NCBI GenBank assembly: GCA_963932145.1
Contig: OZ010573.1
Span: 89,680,663 to 89,744,662 of the forward strand
Length of the DNA stretch: 64,000 nt
Source of the DNA: Acanthosepion lycidas
Lineage: Eukaryota > Mollusca > Cephalopoda > Sepiida > Sepiidae
Direction of reading: 5' to 3'
Positions 32,500-44,014 of the stretch are shown one piece after another. How positions within the stretch are numbered: position 1 is the stretch's first letter; each line of letters starts with the position of its first letter. The position numbers were made by a program, and so were the translations under genes. The notes below the pieces were generated by a model. That model ran no database searches, was not told the origin of the DNA, and worked only from the letters and a program-made list of their open reading frames with translations.

Positions 32500-32954
32500 T
32501 TTTATGGTCCAGGTTAGGACCAAGGAAGAACAACACGAACACAAGAGTAGAAATAAGGAAGGTATATTACACGAAATAATAATACAAGATGTGGAAGGTG
32601 TTAGTATGACTGTCAGTCTGGTTTGGAGTGAACTACTATCGGCTCGACTCGATTCGGTATCTAGCCATCCCCCACGAAGGTTGCATGTGGCACAAGGCCA
32701 AGTTTAACGTGGGTTACCCGAGCCCGTAGGTTCGGCCAAAAAATGCCCGTAGAACCCGTATAAACGGGATCGGGTTGGTCAACCTCCCCGAACGAAACTC
32801 TACCCTTCGGCGGAGCCTCGTCCGGGTTCCTCTCTGCTCAGAGGCAGAGAGTTCGACCTTCAAGCGGAGAAGCTCGGCTTGAATCAAACCTCTCACTTGA
32901 GAGGCGTAGTATACATAGTGTTCATTCTGTAGTTATAGGTAAGGCGCCATGACA
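32500..32954 (-). mobile_element. Solo LTR fossil, family of 41506-42397
   Basis: On the minus strand it starts tgtcatggcgccttacc and ends ggtcctaacctggaccata, matching the ends of the LTR at 41506 (tgttatgggaccttaccc ... ggacctggaccataaca). It carries one GC-rich unit of about 240 bp, whereas the other copy has two. No internal retroelement region adjoins it. The target duplication is no longer clear, so it is older than the copy at 41506. Treated as a fossil. Confidence 0.7.
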
Positions 32955-32957
32955 GTT

Positions 32958-33130
32958 TTACCAATTGTTTAAGAGTGACCGCTTGGGAATAACAGGGACT
33001 GTACGAGTGACATAATGGATAATGACACGGAATTGTTAGTACCTGAGCCAAATTTCAGTTCGCGTTGGCTTGGTTATATCAATCGTTGGGGTGGTTATAT
33101 TCACATAGGAATGGGACCACGAATCCACTT
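32958..33130 (+). mobile_element. 5S-rRNA-derived SINE (5S plus tRNA-like parts)
   Basis: The sequence gagtgaccgcttgggaataa followed by cagggactgta (32969-33000) matches the 3' part of 5S rRNA (gggtgaccgcctgggaatac, cgggtgctgta). It is followed by a tRNA-like block with gacataatggataatg and a B-box-like cagttcgcgtt. The same order, 5S then tRNA-like, occurs on the minus strand at 57180-57400. The front of the 5S part is missing here. Confidence 0.65.
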
Positions 33131-33527
33131 CTTCTCACCCCAGCTATGGCTTAATTAGTAAGACTTGTATCCCTAAATTTCCTGCAAAATCTTAAGTCGT
33201 AGAAAACGAATTAATCAATCTGCAACAATTAAATTATCTACCTTATCACCAATTCCTTACAAATTCATCTTCATACTTATTGGTTCTAATTCTTTTCTTT
33301 ATTTTTTCATCTTCTTTCGTTGAGATACTTTCAAATGATTCTTCTTTTTAACGACTTGCCGTATATACCCGTGTAACGTGCGATCTCGCCTATCGTGCGA
33401 CCACCAAATTTTCACTTATAAAAAAAAGATTTTATCATGTATCTCGTGTATTATGCGAGTTTCTTTTTTGAGAAATCAAATTATAATAGACTAACCTGTT
33501 TTCCTCTATCCCTTCATCCCATCTTCT
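33131..33527. other. No recognised feature
   Basis: AT-rich sequence; nothing assigned. Confidence 0.4.
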
Positions 33528-34673
33528 ATTTGGGAATAATCAAAGTCATTTTAGGATTAAACAAGTTCATAATGAAATAGCCAAGTTCAGAATGGGTCAT
33601 AGCAAATTCAAAATGAAATAAGCAAGTTTGATTTGGAACGAAACAAATTCCTAATGAAATAAGCAAGTTTGATTTGGGACTAAACAGATTCATTATGTTT
33701 CGAACTTATCTACGCGTTCCAATAAACAAATAACTTGGATTAAAAAGTCAATTTTCCGGCAAATCAGATAATTATAATCGGAGCGCAGCGTTGCGTAGAT
33801 TTTACTATCAATTCCTTACAAGAGGCTATTCTTGAATGGATAAATTTATGTCAAAGTTAGAGTTTCTAGCACTTTCATTGGTAAGACAATCAGGGAGAAG
33901 AGAAGATGAAAGAAAGAGATGGCTCGACTTTATATAGTGTTAAAAAAGAGAGAATAAAAGTTATTCAAAATGAAATGAGTTAGGGGACAAATCTCGAAAG
34001 TCCTAAGAAAAAGCAGCAAGGAAATACTGAATGCATATATCAAGAGAAATTTTGAAAAAAGATATATATATAGTGAGAGTATAGTACGTTTTTGGGATGC
34101 AACTTCAGCACTTATTTTAAGCGCTGAAAGTTGCATCCAAAAAACATACACCTTTCATGGATTTATTGATTGCTCCTAGAAGATAAAAAAATGTAATAGT
34201 AAAGTTTGGTTGAACATTAATATTTTATTATGAAAATATTTAATTTTAAAGTCTTTTATAGCAAAATAATTGCTCAGTCCCAAATCAAATTTGCCTATTC
34301 CATTTTGAATTTGACTATTCCATTTTGAATTTGACTATTCCATTTTGAATTTGCTATATTCCATTTTGAATTTGACTATTCCATTCTGAATTTGCTATAT
34401 TCCATTTTGAATTTGACTATCCGATTTGGAATTTGCTATGTCCCATTTTGAACTTGGCGATTTCATTTTGAACTTGGCGATTTCATTTTGAATTTGTTAC
34501 GTCCCATTTTAACTTGGCTATTTCATTTTGAATTTGCTACGTCCCATTCTGAACTTAGCTATTTCATTTTTGAATTTGCTATATCCCATTTTGAATTTGA
34601 CTATTCCATTTTGAACTTGGCTATTTCATTATGAACTTGCTTAGTAGCAAAATGACTTTGATTAGTCCCAAAT
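33528..34673. mobile_element. Fold-back (FB-like) element with subrepeated arms
   Basis: The left end (atttgggaataatcaaagtc at 33528) and right end (gactttgattagtcccaaat at 34654-34673) are inverted, and so are the next 60 bp. Each arm is a tandem array of a 20-21 bp unit of type ccattttgaatttgactatt. About 18 units fill the right arm (34275-34660), fewer and more decayed ones the left arm (33535-33690). Arms built of short tandem repeats are the hallmark of Drosophila FB elements. The centre holds a small hairpin (34088-34145) and no transposase. Confidence 0.7.
34088..34145. repeat. 58-bp hairpin at the centre of the fold-back element
   Basis: The arm gtttttgggatgcaacttcagc pairs with gctgaaagttgcatccaaaaaac around an acttattttaagc centre. 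It may be a tiny separate MITE. Confidence 0.8.
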
Positions 34674-34929
34674 TGAACTTGAAATGGTATAGTTAAGTTC
34701 AAAAATGGAAAACAGAATCATAAAGTATCGTTAGTAACGCTATATACTCGTTGCGTAAACGCGTACAGCCATTAACAACCGAACGAGAAACAGCTAAACA
34801 TCTTATAAACGTAAATAATGGAAAAGATGCATATCCGCTGTTTGTATTTTATAATATGACCCTAATATGTGCATTATTATTGGATACAGTTAAGTAAAAC
34901 ATCAGTCTCATCAAAATTATGGTTGTTTT

Positions 34930-35720
34930 AAATATATTTGCTGGTAACATGTTTTTGTTTTGTTAAAGAGGACACACTATTACAGGAAATATCCATCAAG
35001 TCTAATTTAGGGGTGTGAATTTTCTATATATGATTGTTGCACTTGAAATTAAGATATTTTCGCATTGATTTCATTTTTCCACTTTTAGAGAAATTGTTAT
35101 TTACATGATGTTTTAAATTATAATGTGGTTTGGGATAGAATTATCCTAACCCTACAAAATGATATCAAAGTCTATCCAAAGAAATGTTATTAGCCTTAAG
35201 ATTTACCCTCCCCCAAATCCAGATACACTTTTATGTTTAGGTTGTGGCTGTTAAAAACTAGTACTTTTGGTGAAATGAAAATAAAAATATCTGCTAGTAA
35301 CATGATTGTTTTGCTTAACAGAACCCAAGGCTGCATGAAAATACCAGTCAATTTGTTTCTATGGTTGTTTGATAGTGTACATAATTTTATATTCGAATGT
35401 TGCACTTGAGATTAAGGTATTTTCCGCCTTTATCGAAATGAGTTTTGAAATTATAATGAATTTTAGGTTAGAATGGTCATAACCCTACACTGTGATATCA
35501 AATCTCTTGACATTTGACAATCGAAAAAGTTACTGGCTCTAAGGTTTCCCCTGCCTCCAAATTCAGGTGTCCTTTTTTGTCGTTTAGTGCGGGGGTTACA
35601 ATGTGTGTTTTTAGTCTAGTGGGAATGAGTTTACTGCTAGTTAACATTTCATTCAGGTACCACAGGATCCTGGGGTACAAGAAAATACCAAGGAAGTTTA
35701 TTTTGGGGTGGGGGTGCCAG
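34930..35720 (+). repeat. About 350-bp tandem repeat, 2.3 diverged copies
   Basis: The block ctggtaacatg recurs as ctagtaacatg and ctagttaacat at about 34939, 35292 and 35635. gttgcacttgaaattaag recurs at 35037 and 35404, and atgatatcaaa-type blocks at 35160 and 35490. Copies are perhaps 65-70 percent alike by eye. No coding function is supported. Confidence 0.7.
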
Positions 35721-36349
35721 AATTCCTTCCTAGCCTATAGCATGATATACTTCATGACTAAGTTCATACACAAATTAATTGTAAAAAAAATATCGCACCT
35801 ATTAAGAGAAAATAACTTACATGGAAAATTTTTGAGGGTTCTGCTATCAATGTTCAAGAAATACTTTATTAAACAAGAAAGCGGTCATTTTTACAGTGTT
35901 TTTACAATTTCTAGGTGGACTTTATTAAGAGAATTTATGTAGAAGATATATCCGTTCAAAATGGACGCTTTGAAATAAGCAAAAGATGAGTAAAAAAGGG
36001 AAACTGTTGACCCAAAAGATTCGTTGTTAATTAGACGCTGATTAACTTGAAAAACAACAACCTCTAAATTGCCATCGAAAAAAAATGAAATAAACAAAAC
36101 GTTCATCTTTTCAATAGTATTGATGTTCGAATTAAGCTGACATTTTGTTTATAACAAAAATGAAGGAGATGAAAAACAGGACTTTCGTCTATTTTTAAAA
36201 ATATTTTTGTATAATGAGAGAAAAGTTAATTGCCTCTCGTCTGACAGGGACATAACATTATAATTACAAAATAACGACTGGAAACCAATATTACCGTCAT
36301 GGTCACATTACATTGTACGTAATTCAACCAAGTTACTATCACCATTGTT
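35721..36349. other. No recognised feature
   Basis: AT-rich sequence; open frames are short and unsupported. Confidence 0.4.
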
Positions 36350-36600
36350 TACATGTTATCTCCCTTCAGGAAATAAGCGAGTATGGCTTTCCTCGACTTC
36401 CTGTACTTTGTAGTTTTAAGCAACGCTAGACTTTTTACCATACCATCCATGCACACAAGATCTTTAGGCATGGTACTCATTGTTTCCTTCGTCCTCTTCT
36501 TCCATCAGTATGTCATGTGAGCATTAAATTTTCCAAGCCGTCTTTCCTAATACTATACACCAGAATTTTCTGGTATTTCATTTTATTTTAAGTATTAGTG
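36350..36600 (-). mobile_element. RTE-type LINE 3' end
   Basis: The plus strand cccttcaggaaataagcgag then tatggctttcctcgacttcc is the antisense of the RTE C-terminus, diverged from the copies at 17040 and 23510. Confidence 0.7.
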
Positions 36601-36756
36601 TTTATGGAAGTTAAAAGTTTGCTTGTTTGTGTGTATTCACATATGATAAACATAGAAAGCCTGATTTTCTCCGACAGACTGTCTATTCTTTTTTTTCTTT
36701 TTTATGATGATTGTAGTGAAACAAAGTTCTCAATGTCCATTTTCCTTCTCTTGGTT

Positions 36757-37030
36757 TAGAAGTTAGAGTAAGTATAATCATCGTATTCATGGCTGAGATC
36801 AATTCAATCTTGCGCAGAGTTGGAACAACCAAAGAAAAGTTTGTGTTTACATTGTCGATGGGAGGTTTAAGCATGATTATTGAACACACGCTTTTTGTGG
36901 TTCAGAAGTTAGGGTAAATCAGTATAAGCATCGTTAAGCATCGTTACAATGATCACCTCAATCAGCCTTGCGCTTAATTGGAACAACCAAAGAGAAAGCT
37001 TGACTTACTTCATAGGTGAAGGTTTTGGAA
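36757..37030 (+). repeat. 146-bp tandem duplication
   Basis: Two units (from about 36757 and 36903) share cagaagttagagtaa, agtataagcatcgt, cttgcgc..agttggaacaacc and aaagaaaagttt. Divergence is substantial. Confidence 0.6.
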
Positions 37031-37415
37031 GACACGTGAAAATGCCATGCATTGGAAAGTGAAATGAGAGAGACAGTAGGTAGAAACTAACATTCCTCTA
37101 GTGGGGACGTAATTATCACGTGGTTATACATATTGGAAGAAAAGGATAAAGAAACTGAGGCAATTTTTTTATAGACTTAACTAACCATAAGCAAGATAAA
37201 TGTTCTCTTAGAAAGATTATAAAGAAATAAACAACACCAGTCGACCAGAACATGAAAATTAAATACTATAAAAAAATTTAAAAACGCTAAACTTATCATC
37301 AACAATTACAACACACCTACAAGATCTAAATTACAGAGAATCAATATTTTTTGTGAATTCACATGCCCCTGAAGGAACTGCATTCCTGATGAAACCAAAC
37401 GCATGAATAATTATA
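37031..37415. other. No recognised feature
   Basis: AT-rich sequence without assignment. Confidence 0.4.
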
Positions 37416-37419
37416 TTGC

Positions 37420-38155
37420 ACACTAGCAGTAGAGGCCGGCGTTGCCCGGGGATGTAACAGTAAGAGATAGATCAAGTGTCGACCATCATAAAGACTGAAA
37501 AATAAAATTGACAAAAATTATAGTTTAAGGTTTTGTTTTGTTTTTGTTTTTTGTTTTTTACGAATTGGTCAAACCCAAACTCAAACAAAAACATTGTTTT
37601 CAATCGTTATGAGTCTACCGATTGAATAAAATTTTATTATAAACAATTGTCTTGTAAATGGAATTTTTAAAGCATTCTGAATGTAAAAATAAAGAAAAAA
37701 GTGTGCAACACAATAAGAAACACAACCTGCCAAAAAAAAAAGTGAAGTTTTGTTGAAATCGGTTTAAAAAATGTAGGAAATCCGATCCCATATATAAAAG
37801 AACACACACACACACACACGCACACGCACACGCACACACACAAACAAACAACCTGGGTTTTATAATAAGTATAACTCGATAACTCGATATTAATAAGTAT
37901 AACTCGATATGAGTTGTCCCCCTTTCATTAATGGCTCTTAATCCTGTTTTCAAATTGATTTCGTGCAAATACAATTGGGTTTTTTCCAATTTTTAGCGCC
38001 GTCAGAACCACCGCAAGGTAATTTTACGTAGTCCTGTGAAGTTTTGTTGAAATCGGTTGAAAAATGTAGGAAATCCGATCCAATATATAAATGTACAGAC
38101 ACACACACCCACACACCCACGCAATCTGCGTTTTATAATAAGTAAGATACCACTA
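37420..38155 (+). mobile_element. Short element with ccggcgttgcccggg core, partly duplicated
   Basis: The sequence gtagaggccggcgttgcccg at 37428-37450 is followed by AT-rich sequence, then gaagttttgttgaaatcggt, taggaaatccgatcc, a CA-rich run and ctgggttttataataagtat (37740-37880). The last block recurs at 38035-38150 with a different CA run. The order GC core, 'gaaatcggt' block, simple repeat, 'ttttataataagta' end looks like a discrete short element of unknown class; the second end copy is a partial duplicate. Confidence 0.5.
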
Positions 38156-38550
38156 CATGCCTATCAAGAAAACTCACGTTACCCCTCTCTAAACAAAGGT
38201 CAATTAAGATCCATTTAATTACACATGGAAACCTACTAAATCCCATCCACAACATACTTGTAGAAAACACAATGACAATAACCACATATAAAAAAAAGAC
38301 TAAAAATAATAGACGCACTAGTAATAAAAAGAAAAGACTAACACTCAAAAAAATCAACTATGAACATGGCCACAATGTGCTGACCATGCTTGGAAATTAA
38401 AACATTCCTATACCTCTAGATGCATACATAAAAATTCCATACACACAGTTCAAAATTAGAAATAAAAATGATCCTTAATAATGTCTAAAAGAACACAAGA
38501 AAAATTAAATAGAATTCTTAATGGTAGTACCTTGTCAGTCGTCTTTAAAG

Positions 38551-38585
<35 letters not shown>

Positions 38586-38739
38586 TGTATGTATGTATGT
38601 ATAAATAAAACAAAAGGCAAGTTATTCTTTACCAAAACGTTTTGTTCACTAATAGACTTTACCAAGGCAAATGTAAGGATTTTATTTTGCAATATGTATT
38701 GATAAACAAAAATAAAAACGAAGTTAGGCATTTAAATTT
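38156..38739. other. No gene; (ATGT)n microsatellite
   Basis: About 12 atgt units lie at 38554-38601. The rest is A-rich sequence without a gene. Confidence 0.6.
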
Positions 38740-39310
38740 TTAAATTTAACAGCGCTCATGAATATTCTTCAGGCGATATGATTTCATGACTAACTTCATA
38801 CAGCGAATTAATTTCAATAATAGCTCTATCGATACGATAGAAGAGACTGCTAGCATAGAACTTGAGTCTACATCTAGCTATTTCAAGTGTAAAACGATAA
38901 GACCTAATTTTCGCCAATCTAGTACTACGCTTAAATTCATCAAGTATATAAGTACCATAGAAGAAAAATTACCACGAAAGTATTTATAGAAAAGGCATAG
39001 GGAAGCTACATTATGATGGTGGGAAAGTGAATGAAGTCGGGGTACCAAGCCAGGACCAATCATATTGCTGATTCTTCTTTGGGTTTTATCAAGAATCTCT
39101 AAATATATATCAGGAGCACCGGGACAGATATATTCAAAGCAAGGGGAATGGTAGACTTGTAAATATATAAGATAGATTCTGTCGAAAAAAATTGTCTAGT
39201 AAGACACAGTGAACCAACATTCTTAGCAGCAGACCTAGCAATGGATTCAATATAATCTTTCTACTTCATGTTATCAGAAAACCTTAGTTCAATAGGTCAC
39301 TCTCCTGGAG
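38740..39310 (-). mobile_element. Jockey/CR1-like LINE 3' end
   Basis: The minus strand reads LHSLSHHHNVASLCLFYKYF (near 38990-39045), the conserved block after LLDRIQRR in these LINEs, followed by decayed sequence toward 38740. It extends upstream to about 39300, parallel to the copy at 30040. Broken by stops. Confidence 0.7.
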
Positions 39311-40957
39311 GTTAGCACCAGCCATGTTGATGAAAGCTAAAAGAATTCTCTCAGGTGATTAAAAGAGCAGTTTCGTATGTATTATTTGAATTGTTACTGA
39401 TAGAAACCAGAAATTAACCGTTTAATAACTTGTCAGTATAAAATATTTATCACAATCTCTGTCAAAAATGACCACTAATATCTTCGCTTCCTATATATTA
39501 CCATTAAACTTACAGATTTATAAGCTTGTAAAATCCCTCTAAGCAATAATGTTTGAAAACCCTCACAAAATTTCCACTGTGTTAAACACAATACTTGTAT
39601 AATTTAGTTCCGTGTTTATTTACATACTTAAGGCTTTGTAAAGTTCTTAATTAATGTTTGCAAGGATGTAAAGAGCAGAAAACTGTATCGTTATTTTTTT
39701 ACGCGTCTTTTTTTTAATACTTTACTGGAACCAAGAGATTAAACAATGTCTATTTTCGCTTGCACAAGAATCAATCAACTTCAAATGAAAGAAAGAAAAA
39801 AAAATTCAATCATTTTCATCATGAAAATAATTAAATTCACAGGACGATAACGACTTATTTTCACGTGATATACAATACAGAGTGACTACATACTGATCCC
39901 GCGAAAAAATCTTTATCTTTATCAAATCAAAAATATGTTTAAAGGCTGTTGAATAATTGGACTTGGTCAAGTCTTTCTTTTGCTCAAAATAGACAAAACA
40001 CGTCACAATTAACTTTACGGGAAATAATGAAAGTTTTATGATGCAGCGGTACTGAGATCGATTGGATAATGGCTGTTACCTCTGAGAATTATAGACCTAA
40101 ACTTAAAGAAATGATAAAATATGATTTGTTTAATAAATTGTGAATCGGTGCAAAGGTTCGATTTCGAGGCTGTCGCAAAAGCCAGAATTTGGAATGTTGA
40201 TTTTTAGAGAGGTAGTAATATCTAGAAGAAAGCACTAACCTTTACTTGTAAGAAGAGAAATTGCATCTTTGTCAGACACAGGCCAAGTTCCGAGTTACGT
40301 ATCGGGACGTTGAAACCTATCAGGTGATGAAATTTAAATATTTTGGATTATAGCGACAGACGATGGAAAGTGTGAGTCGTAAATTCATAGGCGCATTATA
40401 ATAGGCAGAAAAGATACATAATAAGAGCTGCGTCATTCCCAGAAAGAAAGAATTGTCTATTCTTATGCAGTTGAACCTTCGGATGGAGTTAAATTGCATC
40501 CGGCTGAAGTCATTTTGCAAATCGCATAAATCTCAACATCTCGAATTTGCTTTGACATTTTTTTTTTATCAAATTTTAAACGGTCGAGTGAAGTTTGTAT
40601 GTTTTTCAACATGCTTTATTTTTTATATTGGATTTATTATAAAAATAGCAGTATGAAGTTATTATACAGATTAAACTAATATTAATTTAAGGCCTCTGAA
40701 ATCTAATAAAAACGAGTTTGTTTTTCTTTCATAATATATGTTGAAACATGGTTAATGGAATGTATGTCACAAATGCTGAAAAACAGTAAATGAAAAACAT
40801 TATTGAGTGAAGGAATGTCTACATTGGAGATATCAATGAAGATTCGTTGAGATCGTCGAACGATAATGAGAGCTGTTGAAAATATAAATAAGTTGAGAGC
40901 TAGAATCAATGGAAACGGCGTTAAGAACTTCTCGAGGGTAACGTAAACAAAAGTAAG
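39311..40957. other. No recognised gene
   Basis: AT-rich sequence. A weak tRNA-like pair (tggataatggctgttacc at 40060 and aggttcgatttcg at 40155) is too widely spaced for a tRNA gene and may be SINE debris. Confidence 0.4.
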
Positions 40958-41500
40958 TTATAAAGAAACAACAACTTTTGTCTTGTGTCCAGAACTTTGA
41001 ACAAGCCGAAATGGAGGAGTTAAGGAGAATAAAAGGTGTAGAATAATTCCCATATTGGGATCTGTCAAGAAATCTTCTAATAAAGCAAGTATTCTAAGTG
41101 ATTCCATGGTCGAATCTCGGATGATACATTTATAGACCTGACGGATGGGCCAAAGAATGGATTTTATCTGGAAAGTGAAAATGAGAGAGCCAGTAGAAAG
41201 ATATATCCTATGATTGTTACTGACAAAATCTCCGTTGTTTGGCCACCTGGTTTCACAAACACCTAAGATTTTTAGATGGCTCATTTCTTGTTTCATATTA
41301 TCTAACTGGCCGCAGTTGTTCAACATCCATGTTCCTAGAGTTATTTTTTGTTTTATGCGAGCAGTCGCAAGATAACGATCCAGTGACACCTGTCGCTCAT
41401 GTCGTTCCTTTCCGGGCGAGGGATATGTTCCGAGGAATTTTGTCCCCTTTCATTCGTTTATGCTAGCAGTCGCTGGATGACGGTCAGGTAACACCTGTTG
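40958..41500 (-). mobile_element. RTE-type LINE 5' fragment
   Basis: The minus-strand frame reads ITLGTWMLNNCGQLDNMKQE then MSHLKILGVCETRWPNNGDF, the start of the RTE endonuclease (LGVCETRW motif). Upstream lies the same 5' region as at 26260-26440, with two agcagtcgc blocks. Beyond the endonuclease start, at about 41210, coding similarity is lost, so only the 5' end remains. The 5' region continues after the LTR insertion at 42403-42480. Confidence 0.75.
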
Positions 41501-41505
41501 CACAT

Positions 41506-42397
41506 TGTTATGGGACCTTACCCATAATAACATAATGAAGTATTCCATACGTAATAAATATTGCGCCTCAAGAGGAAGCAGAGAGTTAAGTCTGAAGTCG
41601 GTCGACCGGCTGACCGGCTGATCGGTTGAACTCTTTGCCTTCGGGCGGGGAGGAACCCGAACGAGGTTACGCCGAAGGGCGGAGTCTCTTTCGGGGAGGT
41701 GAACCGACCCTGAAATCGATTATACGTGTTCAAAAGGCATATTTTTGGCCGTGCCCACGGGCTCGGAGATCCCACGTTAAACCGGCCTTGTGCCACATGA
41801 TGTCCTCGTGGGTGGGGGGTGACTAAATACTGTTCAGTCTGAAGTCGGACGACCGGCTGATCGGTTGAACTCTCTGCCTTCGGGCGGGGAGGAACCCGAC
41901 CGAGGTTACGCCGAAGGGCGGAGTCTCTTTCGGGGACGTAAACCGACCCTGAACCCGTTTATACGGGTTCAAAGGGCATATTTTGGGCCATGCCCACGGG
42001 CTCGGAGATCCCACGTTAAACCGGCCTTGTGCCATATGATACCCTCGTGGTGGGGGGGTAACTAAATACTGTTCAGTCTGATGTCTGGAGTGAGGTCCGT
42101 TAGAAGTCCGTCAGGAGTTTGTCAGTCAGTCAAAGCGAGCGAGTCAGTCACTCGAGTCATAGGCAGTCCGAAATGGAGTCGCGTTCAGACAATTACTACA
42201 AGACATTTGGAATAGTGATACTGGTCGAAACTACATTGTCCTCCCTACTAAACCTGATTGTTCGTACTAACACATTCTACTCTCTGTATATATTCCTGTT
42301 TGTAATATATCTGTGTTATTTCATATCCGTGTTCGAGTTCTTCTTTATTGGTCCTGCCTTGGACCATCGCCGTGGCACAAGGACCTGGACCATAACA
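41506..42397 (+). mobile_element. Solo LTR fossil, 892 bp, with exact 5-bp target duplication
   Basis: Starts tgttatgggacc and ends ggaccataaca (TG...CA with a short inverted terminus). It is flanked on both sides by cacat (41501-41505 and 42398-42402). The flanks join as in the uninterrupted copy of the LINE 5' region at 26436-26450, proving insertion into that LINE. Inside are two tandem GC-rich units (41591-41837 and 41838-42076). No internal region or second LTR is present, so it arose by LTR-LTR recombination. A 5-bp duplication fits gypsy- or retrovirus-like elements. The intact duplication suggests moderate age, younger than the LINE. Confidence 0.9.
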
Positions 42398-42402
42398 CAC
42401 AT

Positions 42403-42480
42403 GTCTGTCCCTACCGAGCGAGGAGTTAATTCGCATAGACTTAACCCGTTTGTTAACTCCTTCTCGTATATCTAAAGTTA
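42403..42480 (-). mobile_element. RTE-type LINE 5' region, remainder
   Basis: gtctgtccctaccgagcgag and catagacttaacccgtttg match 26428-26480, continuing the LINE broken by the LTR. Confidence 0.85.
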
Positions 42481-42707
42481 CTCTTAAATATTTGGAGTGT
42501 AAAAGCTTTACAAGAGAGAAGATAATGGAATGCCCACAAACAAGTCCATATCTGTATGGATAATCTATGGTCAGTTGAGAAGATGCAATTTTTTGAATGT
42601 GGCAAACAATATAACGGCAAAGTAGACCTATTGAAAACAATTAAAACCACCATGACGGAAATCGCACCTGCTGGAGTAAAAAAAAAACAATTAACAAACT
42701 CAATGAA
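42481..42707. other. No recognised feature
   Basis: Mixed sequence; nothing assigned. Confidence 0.4.
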
Positions 42708-43055
42708 TATAATAGATTCTATCTATATTTCTGAAATGAGGTATTATGTACACTATTTACATTATTCGGACTATTGCCCTCAATTTGTTGCCATATTTAT
42801 CACAACGTTTCGACCGTTGTACGCTCCGACCTTCTTCAGATAGTTAGAATGTCAAACTGAACCCTTTATTTCGCTCGCTGGGATAGACTGTTCTAGTTCC
42901 ACGTGCCATGTCTAATGGATGTCAGTTATCAGTTACCTGCTATTAATTCATCTCTCCAGTTTCTCCACCGCCTTAACCAGGTATTGAACTCACAACTGTT
43001 TGGATCCTGTCACTAGATCTAACCAACGCCTTTATCCACTGTGCCATGTCCGACA
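42708..43055 (-). mobile_element. Common tRNA-derived SINE, copy d
   Basis: Near full length: head cagtggataaaggcgttggt and gagttcaatacc (42985-43045); body; ctgaagaaggtcggagcg and cgaaacgttgtgat (42790-42840); 3' end at about 42720. The head end meets the 3' part of another copy in plus orientation. Confidence 0.85.
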
Positions 43056-43165
43056 TTCCAACCCACTGAAGAAGGTTAGTGCGTACAGCGGCCGAAACGT
43101 TGTGTTAAATATTGCAACAAAGATGAGGACAATAGTCAGAATAATCTAAATATTAAATATAATAG
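43056..43165 (+). mobile_element. Common SINE, 3' part, plus orientation
   Basis: Contains gacattccaacccactgaag, gcggccgaaacgttgtgtta and gatgaggacaatagtcagaa. Head missing. It lies tail-outward next to copy d, making an inverted pair. Confidence 0.8.
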
Positions 43166-43799
43166 ATTGCTGGCTATTACTGAGAAGACTGACGATGTAA
43201 ATTCGTCAAAGATTTATATACGTTTGTTATTTTTTTTTCTTATAGATCTTGATCAGTTGTTGCTTTCATTGACTTGTTATTGAAGTAAAAATTGATTTTC
43301 TAGCGTTACGTAATAACTTCAGATTGACGCTTTAATAATGAATCTAGTAAATTTAATAAAACATGTTGAAATTACCTCCAAATTTAACTCAAGCAATATG
43401 CTGATGTCTAAATTATACGCTCAAAATGTGACAAATATTTATCAAATCGTATTCAAGTTACTGAGGTTTATGTGATATGCATAACTTCAGACGAACTTTA
43501 GTACATGAGGGTAAACTGGATGTATGCAGCCAGTCTAGCGATGAGACGGAAAAGTTGCGAGAATGGCTTCCTAGACTGAAGTCAATGGCCAATGCAAAGT
43601 ATACCTGAAGGTGAACCTTCAGATTGGATTACATCAGTTGTGACTTGTCCCTACGACCACACCTGGTCACACGACTGATGATGAGGATGATGATGATGAT
43701 GATGATGATGAATATATAAGAAGATAAAAATTTCCGTAAAAAGAAAAATGTGAAATGTACGTCCATGTAATGTAATCTCGATTTCGGCCCCGAAGAAAT

Positions 43800-43837
<38 letters not shown>

Positions 43838-43910
43838 AAGATGATTATACCAGTAGATGTTGTGAATATCAATAGATAGATTATGAAAGAAATGAGGGAA
43901 TCTTTTAGTA
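43166..43910. other. No gene; (GAT)n and (GA)n microsatellites
   Basis: A gat run lies at 43676-43710 and a ga run at 43797-43834. The rest is AT-rich without supported features. Confidence 0.6.
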
Positions 43911-44012
43911 TTAGGTTGGTGCAAAAATAATGACGTAATAATGTCGTTTTTTGACGTATTTTTTAACGTCAAAAAACGACATTATTACGTCGTTATTTTT
44001 GCACCAACCTAA
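43911..44012. mobile_element. Palindromic mariner-type MITE (MADE1-like), 102 bp
   Basis: The same ttaggttggtgcaaaa termini as at 2617, inverted at the right end, with TA on both sides (43909-43910 and 44013-44014). The arms continue with taatgacgtaataatgtcgt and pair almost completely around an attttttaacg centre. It is 20 bp longer than the 2617 copy. Confidence 0.9.
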
Positions 44013-44014
44013 TA

